In this document: piece by piece, positions 1 to 11,104 of the stretch
Position numbering within the stretch: position 1 is the first letter of the stretch
Layout: each line of letters opens with the position of its first letter
Assembly: GCA_026724425.1 (NCBI GenBank)
Contig: JAIUCV010000001.1
Span: 22,257,802-22,321,801, forward strand
Length of the DNA: 64,000 bases
Reading direction: 5' to 3'
From: Erythrophleum ivorense
Lineage: Eukaryota > Streptophyta > Magnoliopsida > Fabales > Fabaceae
Notes under the pieces: generated by a model
Seen by the model: the letters and a program-made list of their open reading frames with translations, nothing else
The model's database searches: none
Told to the model about the DNA's origin: nothing
Program-made: the position numbers and the translations under genes

Positions 1-95
1 TAAATTTATTTTTTATTAAATTTTTGGCTCATATATATTTTTTTCGGATGGGTTTATTAGGTCGGGCGAATTTTCGAGCCATGATCAGCTTTAAG

Positions 96-901
96 TACAA
101 CATATCATATTTGATAAAATCCATGAATGAATCATCTTCAAACGTACTGGGCTCATATTCATGTAATTTGTTTACCGTCGTTGACTGACACAACAATAGC
201 AAGGTTGGAACACTTTCAAAGCTAGTTCATGATGAGGAACCTCGCACAGTGGTTTACATAAGTGAATTTAAAATGATATTTTTTTTATTTTATATATAAA
301 AGATTTTTTTAGATTTAATTTAATATAAAATATAAAAAAAATAAATCATTAATATCTAATATATTAATTATAATATTTTAATTATTTTTATTAAATAAAT
401 TTTTTAAATTATGAGTAATGTTAGAATATACATTAAATAAAAATATTTTAAAAAATAATTTTTATTTAAAATTAATTTAAAAAATTAATTTTTTAATTTT
501 TTTACTTTTTTATAAATTAATTATTTTTTTATATTTGATAATAACAATTATCAATATGCTTTTGCAGCAATTTCACTTCGAGATTGCAAAAAAGGTCTAT
601 CAATCGATCAATCAATTAACTTTAAAAAAAGTGAGGGAGACTGAGAGAGTGGGTTCACGTTCATGAAATGACAAAATGCGTGTTTGAAAATTTATTTAAA
701 AATTATGTTTGTGTAAAAACAAAAAATTATTACTTCTTTAAAACGTGATTTTAAATTTTGAAAACGTAGAAACAAATATGTCATAAAACCCACCATAATT
801 GATTATGGTCAAAAGTGCGGTATGTTAATTCACATTGGAGTTGCAGATGGCTAATGATGGGGCTATTGACCATAATTAATTATGTTAGGTTTTAAACCAA
901 T
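96..901. repeat. Left arm of a large inverted repeat
   Basis: This stretch reappears in reverse complement at about 5,381-6,335. The match includes the segment around 595-670, the segment around 780-900 and the fragment at 185-240. A third copy, in the same orientation, lies at about 18,945-19,507. The arm carries an AT-rich insert of about 300 bp (roughly 260-560) that is also in the right arm but missing from the 18.9-kb copy. No gene is visible apart from a shortened piece of the unrecognised reading frame described at 18,939-19,181. Confidence 0.75.
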
Positions 902-1861
902 ACTTGCCCAGCTATGTCACCGTGTTAATTTAGTCGAATCTTTGTTTTTTAGTAAAACAATTTTTTATAAAAATTTAAAAAATAACTTTTTAAAAAATAG
1001 AAATATTTATATAAATTCTTGTAAATTTATATTTTATTTTAAAAATAATTTTTTTATATAAATATCTGTAAAATAATTTCTTTGCCAAATAATTAACTTA
1101 ACTTGGTCTTTTTTTTCTTTTGGCCAGTCCAGCATGACTAGATACGATTAAAGAGGACTGAACAAACCAAACCTCTAGATCATCTGTGCAGCCCTACACA
1201 TGGTTTACTTATTAGTCATTCAAAAAATTTGATAATTGAATTTGAAGTGATAATATTTACCACTTCACATATATATTAAGAATCCATTTACAAATAAGAA
1301 AATAGATCGAAGGAGGTATTCTTTAATTCAAATATATTTTATTGAAATAACTATAATTTTTAATATTTTAATTGCTAAATTAAATATTTGTAACCCATGC
1401 ATCCATATAAAATTATAACTCTAGCATAGCCATAGGTTTCAAAAGATATAGTTTCACCCAATCCTAAGTCTTGTACTTATCCAAAAAAAAAAATGAGAAT
1501 CTAATATTCTAAATAAAATGGTTTATAAATTTTATAAATTATGATGACTGACAACCTATTTGGAAGGAATTATATTTAAGGAGTCGGAGTAAAAAAAAAT
1601 TATTTTAAAAGATTTATTAACATTATTTTAAGATTGATTACTATTGATTTTAATATAAAATAGTTGAACTTAATGATAATAAGTTTTTTAAAATAAATTT
1701 TTTTAACTTTGGATCTCCTTTATAATTCTTCCATCTATTTAATAATTATTGATTATTGCATTACATTTAATAATATTGAATAAGGAAACATCTAATTATT
1801 TTCTTTTTGCAACATATATATAGGCTAGCTAGGCAAGCCGTTTTTTCTATTTTGCAGTGAT

Positions 1862-1865
<4 letters not shown>

Positions 1866-1896
<31 letters not shown>
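1866..1896. repeat. (TA)n microsatellite
   Basis: An uninterrupted run of alternating T and A. Similar runs occur at about 3,530-3,552, 5,731-5,753, 7,013-7,032, 10,560-10,575, 13,651-13,671, 40,148-40,178, 45,956-45,974 and 61,292-61,321. Confidence 0.9.
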
Positions 1897-1902
<6 letters not shown>

Positions 1903-2846
1903 TTTTTAGTGATCTTTTAGATGCATGATGTGAGGTTGCAGAGCTAAGAATCTGATATATTCAGGCTCAAACACAATATTCTAATTAATACACGACTTTT
2001 ATATTGCCTGTCTAAGTCAAGGTCTTCCAACAACACTTTTATGATCTCTTTTCCAAAACTACTATCATAACTAACATAAAAATTCAAAACTATAATCAGT
2101 AACCTTTGATATAGTAATCAAATTGTTAATATCCTTTTTCACTAAAAAGTGTATTGTGTGTTAGTTTGTTAATATATTGAGAAAGTATAAATTTATATAA
2201 AATTTTGTAAGTATAATTTTTATAACTAAAACTTTTAATCTAACAATTATTATATAGTAAAAGACTCCATACATGGTCTAACAGATTGCAGTGGATGCAC
2301 ATGCTTCTCGTGTCTGGCACAAGAATAGCAAGGGTGGGAAGACTTTGAAAAGTTAGATCATTATGAGGAATCTCTCATAAATGTCTAGACAAAAATTTTT
2401 CACATAATTTATTTAATATTCATTCAAAAAATTGATAATTGAATTTGAAGTGATAACATTTATCAGTTTACATATATATTATTTGCTTGTGTTTGGTAAA
2501 ACCTCCAATGAAATAAGCATCATACTAACTTGTTTGTATTAAATGATTGATTCCTCCATACTTCTACCACCTTGCTTTATGCTCTATCCTCGACAAAGGC
2601 AGAGTGAAATTTTGTTTTCATCCAACATTTTTACATGAGCTTTATCACTTTTGATTTAAATTGATTTAATCAGTTATTGTGAAATCAAAGTTACGTAGAA
2701 ATCAAACAATAGATAAACAAACACAAAATAGTTCTTGGCGAAAGAGGGAAAGAAACAATGTTAAATGAAGTTGTTAGATATAATCGAATAGAAATTATAA
2801 ACAATTTTTTTTTAAAAAAAATGATCAATCACCTATGCTGCCCTTA

Positions 2847-2872
2847 AAAAATAAAATAAAATAAAATAAAAT
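2847..2872. repeat. (AAAAT)n short tandem repeat
   Basis: About four to five AAAAT/AAATA units. The same repeat is at 21,239-21,263 in spacer copy 2, so it predates that duplication. Confidence 0.8.
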
Positions 2873-3397
2873 GATGTTATTTGGAGGAAGACGTTAATGA
2901 ATGTTTCTAGGAGGTAAAAAAAAATTTAAGGACTAATGGGAAATTTTCTTCAAACTTCTCAAATGTTGACAATGACTATTTCTTGCTTAAGTTATTTTAT
3001 AAAGTTATTGGTTAGGTAGATAATATACTACACTAGGTTGGGGGACTTTGTTCTAGTAGATTTGTCAGATTAAACTAACTTATATTAATTTAATTTATGT
3101 CCCGGTCACGATCAAAAATTTTGAATCAATATGATTTTCAAAGTTAAGTTGGAATATCAATTACTTACTCAGTCACCTTGTTTTTCAAGTTAAGGTGTCC
3201 ATTTTACACGCTATAAAATTTTGAATCAATATGATTTTCAAAGTTAACTGCACTTGCGTGTTGAAATTGGAAATAAAGTACATCAATCAATCAATAGAAT
3301 ATAGTTTGTCGTCATTGATGGACACGTGAATAGCAAGAGTAGCAGACTTTCAAAAGTTAGAACATGGACACAGATGTTTCGAAGCTATCTCTCCTTA

Positions 3398-3880
3398 GTT
3401 TTGTTTGGATGGGAAAAGAGAAAAAGAAAGGAAGAGAAAAGAAAAGAGAAGAGGTGAGAGAAGAGAAAATTAAAAATTTTTTATATGTTTGGATAGAGGG
3501 AGAAGTGAAGGGGGAGAAAACGTATAAAATTATATATATATATATATATATAAATTTAATGTAATATTAAATTTATTATTATTTTAAATTTTTATATATA
3601 TTTTTTTTAAAAAAATAAGAATAATAAAATATATAAAAATTAATTTAAAAAATTTTAAAAAATTATTTTTGAATAAAACAAAAAAAATTAATAAAAAAAC
3701 ATATATTTAAATTTTAAAAATATTTTAAAAATATTTGTTCTTTAAATTAATTAAATTTATTTTATAAAAAATATTTATAAATTATTATTTTAAAATTATA
3801 AATATTAATATTATTTTAATATACATTAATTAATTTAAATATAAAATATAATAAATATTATATATATAATATATAAATAT

Positions 3881-3915
<35 letters not shown>

Positions 3916-4368
3916 CTGACTGCATTGCAGTCGGACATGGCTGAGACCAACATGCAGTCGGACATATATGTCTAACTGCATTGCAATCAGAAATTTTTTT
4001 TTTTATAATTTTTTAAAAATTATATATCATCTATTAATTTTTATATTACAAAATATTATTATTTTGTAAAATATATTAATTAATTTAATAATAAAAATTA
4101 ATTATAACATTAATTTTTTAATTAACTAATTAAAATATTTAAAAAAATTTATTAAATATATATATATTTATTATTTTACACAGTAATGCCCGTTTTCCCC
4201 TCCAATCTCTCCATTTCGGAGAGAAAAAAAATACATGGAACCCACCGTACTTTTCTCTCAATTTTTTTTCTTTTCTCCCGTTTTCTCTCTTAACCAAATG
4301 GGGAAAAATTTCGTTTTCCTCCCCCTCCCTCCCCTTCTCCCCACTTTTCTCTCGATCCAAACGCACTG
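3398..4368. mobile_element. Non-autonomous TTA-target DNA transposon, 971 bp
   Basis: It is flanked by TTA at 3,395-3,397 and 4,369-4,371. The left end contains GTTTGGATGGG and the right end, read in reverse complement, begins CAGTGCGTTTGGATCGAG. The subterminal parts are purine-rich on one side and pyrimidine-rich on the other. It shares its termini and insertion point with the 9.6-kb element at 22,067-31,625. It encodes no recognisable protein. The centre is extremely AT-rich, with a (GT)n run at about 3,895-3,914 followed by a palindromic cluster. The TTA duplication and the relationship to the PIF-bearing element indicate the PIF/Harbinger group. Confidence 0.75.
3912..3992. repeat. Palindromic GCAGTCGGACAT cluster
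   Basis: TGCAGTCGGACAT-like units recur in both orientations, including a near-perfect 30-bp palindrome centred near 3,967. A related unit forms the loop of the long hairpin at 26,321-26,590 in the larger sister element, so the motif belongs to this transposon family. Confidence 0.65.
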
Positions 4369-5380
4369 TTAGTAAAATTCTTCATGAGGTCCCTCTTTCT
4401 CATAAAGAAAAAAATTATGTCAAAAAAAAAATGGAAGAGACTTTAACAAACTTCAGAATATCCACTTCCGTTAGAACATGACGAGGAATCGCTGACAGTG
4501 ACTAGATAAAAATTTGTCACATCATTCATTTAATATTCATTCGAAAAATTGATAATTGAATTTCAGTGATATGTATCACTTCACATTGTGTGTTTACAAA
4601 CAAAAAAGTAGATGAAAGGAGATATTCAAATATATTTATTTAAATAACTATAACCTTTGAATATTTTAATTATTAAATTAAATATTCATAACTGATACAT
4701 GCATATAAAATGATAACTCTACCATGGCCGCTGGCCTCAAAGAATAATGTATATTGTTTCACTCAATCCTAAGTCTTGTACTGATTATATAAAGAAATAA
4801 GAATCTAACATTCTAAGTAATTATATTTTACAAATTATGATGACAGAAATAATTTATTCAATAATTATTGATTATTGCATTACATAGAAAAATATTGAAT
4901 AAGTAAATATACTTTAATCAATGTTTTTTTCCCTAATATGACAAGACAAGTTTTAAAAACGACACAGCATTTTTGCATTGGATTTTAACATATGAGGTAT
5001 TCGTACATTGAATGTATTATAAATGCAATAACAAAAAAATTGATGTGGGGTGCATTTTTAAAATTGTTTCAAAAGAGATTTAGCTTCCATTGAAGTACAA
5101 ACTTTTGAGAATTCTTTTATCGTATAATGACCAAAAAAAAATTTATACTAGTATCCTACTTAATTTGTAGTGATATAAATTAGATGAAGACACCTAAATT
5201 AATATAACAAGTAATAATTGCGTAAACTAAATAGACTATAGGTACGTTTTGGGTACAAAAATTAAAGTTGCCACCAAAGGGGTGAGAAAAACATTTTGTT
5301 TTGTCAGAATTAAAGACTTGTCCCGTTTTGTAGAGAAAAACTCAGCAAATATAACTATTGGTTCATGATCAGCTGTATTA

Positions 5381-5728
5381 ATGGTTTAAAACCTAACATA
5401 ATTAATTATGGTCAATAGCCCCATCATTAGCCATCTGCAACTCCAATGTGAATTAAGATACCGCACTTTTGACCATAATCAATTATGGTGGGTTTTATGG
5501 GGTGAAAAATGAGGGAGAGATAAAAAGTGAATAAAAAAGAAGAGAGGAAAGTGATTTTGTCCCATCAGGGCAAAGAAAAAGAGGGGGAAAAAGTCATTTC
5601 ATGAATGTGAACCCACTCTCCCGGTCTCCCTCACTTTTTTCGATGTTAATTGATTGGTCGATTGATATACTTTATTTGCAATCTCGACATGAAATTGCTG
5701 CAAAAGCATATTGATAAATGTTACTATC

Positions 5729-5760
<32 letters not shown>

Positions 5761-6335
5761 TCATTAATTAATTTATACAAATTGAAAAAATTAGTTAAAA
5801 AATAATTAATTTTCTAATTTTATCTTAAATAAAAATTATTTTTTAAAATTATTCTTATTTAATATATACACTTTCTTTTTGAAATCAATAACAACTATTA
5901 TTTATAATTTAAAATTTTTATTTAATAAAAAATAATTAATATATTATAACTAATATATGAGATATTAATTATTTACTTTTTGTATTTTAGGCCAAATCAA
6001 ATCTAAAAAAAATATCTTATATATAAAATCGGTAAATCACTGTGCGAGGTTCCTCATGAACCAATTTTGAAAGTGTTACAACCTTGCTGTTGTTGTGTCA
6101 GTCAACGACGGTAAACAAATTATAATCTTACAATGTAGTCATTTCATGAATATGAGCCCAGTATAGCCCTCTCGTTTGGTTTATACTAATTGATTGATTG
6201 ATAAACCTACAACCCGTTTTGTACGTTTGAAGAAGGAAGCGAAGAAACAGCAGTTGAGGTGGAAACAATTAAAATAATAATTGATACGTTTGAAGATGAT
6301 TCATTCATGGATTATATCACATATGATATGTTGTA
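5381..6335. repeat. Right arm of the large inverted repeat
   Basis: This is the reverse complement of about 96-901, with about 4.5 kb of spacer between the arms. It includes the shared AT-rich insert at about 5,725-6,020. Its outer end at about 6,205-6,335 contains a plus-strand coding-like fragment matching the minus-strand reading frame at 18,939-19,181. The inner junction at 5,365-5,374 reads ATGATCAGCT, and the same ten bases sit just outside the left arm at 81-90. Confidence 0.75.
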
Positions 6336-6339
6336 CAGA

Positions 6340-7210
6340 TATGGTTTACTTAATAGTCATTCAAAAAATTTGATAATTGAATTTGAAGTGATAATATTTA
6401 CCACTTCACACATATATTAAGAATCCGTTTGCAAATAAGAAAATAGATCGAAGGAGGTATTTTTAATTCAAATATATTTATTGAAATAACTATAATTTTT
6501 TTTATATTTTAATTGCTAAATTAAATATTTGTAACCCATGCATCCATATAAAATTATAACTCTTGCATAGTCATAGGTCTCAAAAGATGTAGTTTCACCC
6601 AATCCTACGTTTTGTACTTATCCAAAAAAATGAGAATCTAACATTCTAAATAAAATGGTTTATAAATTTTATAAATTATGATGACTGACATAATCTATTT
6701 AGGGAGAATTATATTTAAGGAGTCAGAATTTAAAAAAAAAAAATATTCTAAAAGATTTGTTACCATTGTTTTAAGGTTAATTACTATTAATTTTAATAAA
6801 AAAATAGTTAAACATAATAATAATATATCTTTTAAAATAAATTTTGTCAATTTTAAGTCTTCCTTTACCATTCTGTCATCTTTTTAATAATTATTGATTA
6901 TTGCATTACATATAATAATATTGAATAAAGAATCATCTAATTATTTTCCTTTTGCAAAATCCATATAGGCTAGCGAGGCAAGCCATTTTTTCTATTTTGC
7001 AGTGATTTTCATATATATATATATATATATATCTAATTAATACACGACTTTTATATTGCATGTCTAAGTCAAGGTCTTCTAACACTTTCATGATCTCTTT
7101 TCCAAAACTACTATCATAGCTAACATAAAAATTCAAAACTATAATCAGTAACCTTTGATACAGTAATCAAATAGTTAATATTCTTTTTCACTAAAAAGTG
7201 TATTGTGTGT
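6340..7210. repeat. Direct repeat of the 1,200-2,170 spacer segment
   Basis: The sequence starting with the ATGGTTTACTTA region follows 1,197-2,165 closely in the same orientation, with small indels. It is the last repeated unit before RLP-A. No gene is visible in it. Confidence 0.8.
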
Positions 7211-7390
7211 TAGTTTAAATTTAAAGTTTGACCAATTAAATTTAATAAAAACTATATCGAATTTTCTCACTAAATGTAACTCCCATGTTGCCCACCCTAT
7301 TATCATTTGATCGAAGACTAATAGATGTTAGGATTTTTTTAATATAAAAAAGAATTAAATAACTACATAAAGGTATTGGTTATCTAGATA

Positions 7391-7400
7391 GTATATATAT
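7391..7400 (+). promoter_or_regulatory. Possible TATA element of RLP-A
   Basis: A GTATATATAT run lies about 130 bp upstream of the RLP-A start codon, in the short non-repeated stretch (7,211-7,531) between the spacer repeat and the gene. TATA-like strings are common in this AT-rich DNA, so the assignment rests only on position. Confidence 0.3.
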
Positions 7401-7531
7401 GTTGCATGCCATTTCTAAATTCTTAATGGCTTCTATCACAACGTTGTCTTAGCTTTGCTTTAGCTTCTTATCATATTCAATTGCTTTCGTCAATTCCTAC
7501 CCCAATTCTATTCCATATCCTCTTAATCAAT

Positions 7532-10297
7532 ATGGTTCTCAAATTCATTGTTTTCTCTTTCGTGTTTCTAGTGCACATGTCAATGAGCATGGGACTATTG
7601 TGCATAGAGAAGGAAAGAGAAGCATTGCTTTCTCTAAAACAAGGATTTCGAGATGAAAGTGGACTGCTTTCTTCATGGGGAAGTGGAGAGAATCAATATG
7701 AATGCTGCAAATGGGAAGTTGTTTCATGTAATAACCAAACATGTCATGTGCTTAAGCTTGATCTTCGCGATAAAGATTTAGCAGGTATGATAAGCCCATC
7801 ACTAGCTGAATTGCATCATTTGAATTACTTAGATCTTAGTGGCAATGATTTTGATGTGAGCCTGCACTCTCTGAAGTTCATAGGCTCTTTAATTCACCTG
7901 AAATACCTTAACCTATCATATTGTTGGTTTGGAGGACAATTCCCTAATGAATTTGGGAATCTTACCCATTTGCAATATCTTGATCTTCAAGTAAACAATC
8001 TTGATGGTGAATTTCCTACTCAGCTTTCGAACCTGTCACATTTAAAACATCTTGACCTGAGTTACAACAATTTTCACGGTGTAATACCACATCAACTTAG
8101 CAATCTTTCTTGCTTGCAATATCTTTACATTGGCTATTACCCCTACATTAATGGATCTTATTTGAGATCCAATCTAGAGTGGGTGCCTTATCTTTCCTCG
8201 TCTTTGACTACTCTTAAACTCCAGAGTGTGGACCTTAGTATTAATGCAAACAATTGGCTAGAATTGACAAGCAATCTTTCTCTTCTAAAAGAATTAATGT
8301 TAAGCCATTGCAATCTTTCTGACAATGTTGCTCCTTTGTCTTTTTCCACCATGAACATTTCTCATTCTCTTACTGTCATTGATATCTCTTACAATAACCT
8401 CACGTCCTCAATATTTGATTGGATGTCCAAATCTTTGCGGGATATATGCAATTTACGTGAACTACATCTATCTTACAATAAGTTGAGTGGACAACTTCAA
8501 GATTTTGTTTCAACTTTCCCTCAATGTATACAAAAATCATTGAAGATTTTGAAACTTGATCACAATCAAATAAGCGGAACTTTACCTACAAGCATTGGAC
8601 ATTTGTCTGAGTTGGAGTCGTTATCCATTTCAGAAAACTCCTTAAAAGGTATAATCACTGAAGTTCATTTCACCAATCTATCTAAACTAAACTTCTTGGA
8701 TTTGTCTTACAATGCACTTGTCCTAAACATTAGTGCTGACTGGGTTCCTCCATTCCAATTGGAGAGTTTATGTTTAAATTCTATCAAGGTGGGTCCTTAT
8801 TTTCCAATGTGGCTTCGCACACAAAAGGATTACTATAGCTTGGGCATGTCGAGTTCTCAAATTTTTGATACAATTCCCCAATGGTTTTGGAGCCTTTCTA
8901 CAAATTTGACATATTTGGATCTCTCTTGTAACCATATAAGAGGTGAAATTCCAAATTTGGAAGTAAAGTTTTTTCTACAACCAAAAATAGATTAGAGCTC
9001 AAATTTCTTCATTGGCAGAATTCCATCCTTTTTAATTACAACCTCATCATTGCATCTAAATGATAATAAGTTCACAGATTCTAGTTTGTTCCTTTGCTCA
9101 GAAATAGCCAATGACATGTCCTTTCTCAATCTCTCAAATAATCAATTGTCTGAACTATTAGATTGTTGGAAGAATTTCAAATCACTTTCTATTTTGGATT
9201 TGAGTAATAATAAGATGTCTATGAAGATTCCGACATCGATGGGCTTTCTGTTTAATATTCAAGTTTTATTTTTAAGGAACAATAATCTAACTGGGGAAAT
9301 TCCCCTATCTCTAGGTAATTGCAAAGAGTTGACAATTTTTGATGTGAGTTATAACAAATTATTTGGGGCTATACCAGCATGGATTGGGGACAAACTTCAG
9401 AAGTTGGTTGTCCTTATTTTAAAATTCAATCAATTCTATGGATCCCTGCCAATGAATATTTGTTCACTTGATTCACTTCAAATATTAGACCTTTCTCATA
9501 ATAATATATCAGGAAGCATACCAAAATGTGTCAACAAGCTTACTGCCATGGCCAGTCAAACACATCTAAATTCAACTATTGAATTCTTTTCTTCAATAGC
9601 GCTTAATGGTTCTACAGTTATGGTTTATGATGCTAGTATAATGGTCACATGAAAAAGAAAAAATTCAGAGTACCAAAGGACCCTCGGATTGTTGAGAATA
9701 ATTGATCTCTTAAGCAATAGGTTTGAAGGAGAAATTCCAAGTGAGCTTATGGATCTTATTGGTTTGCAATCCTTAAACATTTCAAGAAACATGTTGTGTG
9801 GATATATTCCTTCCACCATTGGTCAATTGAAATCATTAGAAGTTCTTGATTTATCAAGGAACTTCTTGTTTGGGACAATCCCATCAAGTCTTTCTGAATT
9901 AAGTTTTCTCAATATGCTAGACTTGGCATATAATAAGTTATTAGGACCAATTCCAAAAGGCACCCAAATACAAAGCTTTGAAGTTACTTCTTTTATGGGG
10001 AATCCAAAACTCTGTGGAGCACCCCTTCCTAAAATTTGTCCGAATGGGGTAATATATGATAGCCTAAATGATGAGAATGATAGTGATGACAATCATATTT
10101 CAGATCAAAGCTTCTACATGAGCATGGCAATTGGATTTGTTGTTAGGTTTTGGGGAATTTGTGGCTGTTTGAACAAGCCTTGGAGATATGCTTATTTCAA
10201 ATTCTTGAGAGAGATATACAATTGGATCTATGTATTGGTGGCATTAAATATAGCAAAGTTGCAAAGGAGATTCAATGGCTTCAAGGTAATCCACTAA
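7532..10297 (+). pseudogene. RLP-A: LRR receptor-like protein, frame open except for two stops
   Basis: The translation is a typical plant LRR receptor-like protein of the EIX/Cf type, a cell-surface immune receptor without a kinase. I start at ATG 7,532, which opens a hydrophobic signal peptide followed by the LRRNT segment CIEKEREALLSLKQ and the cysteine pair in ECCKWEVVSC. Many LRRs of about 24 residues follow, then an acidic juxtamembrane stretch, a transmembrane helix (about residues 861-880) and a short basic tail ending at 10,297. The single frame has no indel but is cut by TAG at 8,993-8,995 (paralogue RLP-C has TTG, Leu) and TGA at 9,650-9,652 (RLP-C has TGG, Trp). The transmembrane helix also has an Arg (codon 10,145) where RLP-C has Gly, and it is two residues shorter. 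As read, the product would be a 487-residue secreted ectodomain. It is probably a recent pseudogene. Confidence 0.88.
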
Positions 10298-11104
10298 TCC
10301 AAATTTTAATAAAAAAAATTAGAATAAAAAGAACAAAGCTTATAGTGCGCTTAGTTATAAATACCAGTAAACAAACATATAAATTGTCATTTGACTATGC
10401 AATTTGATGATTTTTGTGTTGGTTATAGTTTCATTCAAAAGTTCACACACTTTTTCTGATTATTTTAATCACGAATTATATAACAAATCAATTATTTTTA
10501 GAGATATGTGAATTTTTGAATTATTAAAAATAGCCATAGGACTATTATAATTTTGCTTTATATATATATATATATAAGATTATATTTATTATGCACTAAT
10601 TAATCACCATTTTGAAGAAGGATTTTCGTAGTCTTGTGTCCTTTTCTAATGAAATTATAGTTTAGTAGCTTTTATTGCTCAAGTAGCAACTAGCTTGACA
10701 AGGTTTGATGATATTGATTCACTTTAATTATTATGCACTACTTAATTAATGATTCTTGCATGTAATATTTGAAAAGATGTCGTAGTTTTAGTTCTGTTCC
10801 TATTAGTGTTTGATACTAATGGTAGCATTAATGATTTACCAGGATTAGCTGAGGTGTCTCAAGAAGAGAAAGTTGTGCCAACTAAAAGATGCACTAGAGT
10901 TAAAATTTTCTTTCTTCAGAATTCCCCACTACATGTTTCCTCTTTTTGTTTTGCATTATAAGAAGCATCGCGTGTGATTTAGTATGTACGGTGTATTTTG
11001 ATGAAATTTCTACATAATTCATCATTTCTTTGCAACTGCCAAATTATTACAAATATATTTGGTTTTGGGATTTTACCTAAAAATATTAGGTAATTAATCT
11101 GTCA
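10298..11104. other. RLP-A 3' flank, no gene seen
   Basis: AT-rich sequence that matches 48,979-49,570 downstream of RLP-C, including the stretch near 10,855-10,900 that matches 49,350-49,400. It is homologous flank of the duplicated block. No coding region is recognised. Confidence 0.6.

Larger units (their letters stand above)
3367..4480. mobile_element. Insertion bounded by an 11-bp direct repeat, with a transposon nested inside
   Basis: The sequence GTTAGAACATG occurs at 3,356-3,366 and again at 4,470-4,480. Spacer copy 3 (near 40,710) has a single related site and lacks everything between, so this looks like an insertion with a target duplication. Without the nested 971-bp transposon the inserted piece is only about 140 bp. 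Copy 2 has the same arrangement at 22,026-22,036 and 31,725-31,735. The element class is unknown: it has no clear terminal inverted repeat and no terminal poly(A). Confidence 0.5.
96..5368. repeat. Spacer segmental duplication, copy 1
   Basis: This long AT-rich spacer is repeated at 18,945-32,635 (copy 2, enlarged by a 9.6-kb transposon) and in part at 39,545-42,420 (copy 3). Matching landmarks include the stretches starting near 1,130 and 19,735, near 2,485 and 20,880, near 3,250 and 21,905, and near 4,470 and 31,725. Compared with copy 2 it has deletions of about 75 bp near 2,910 and about 230 bp near 3,215. Apart from the transposon at 3,398-4,368 I see no gene in it. Confidence 0.8.

Noticed and set aside
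3364..3564. Lys/Glu-rich short frame, and similar ones at 21,996-22,414, 4,139-4,366 and 31,440-31,622
   Set aside because: These are translations of the purine-rich subterminal regions of the TTA-target transposons and end in a (TA)n run in one case. Not genes.
8960..9050. An intron in RLP-A that would remove the TAG at 8,993
   Set aside because: RLP genes of this type have no intron here, the coding sequence continues in frame on both sides without loss, and RLP-C has a Leu codon at the same place. A point mutation explains it better.
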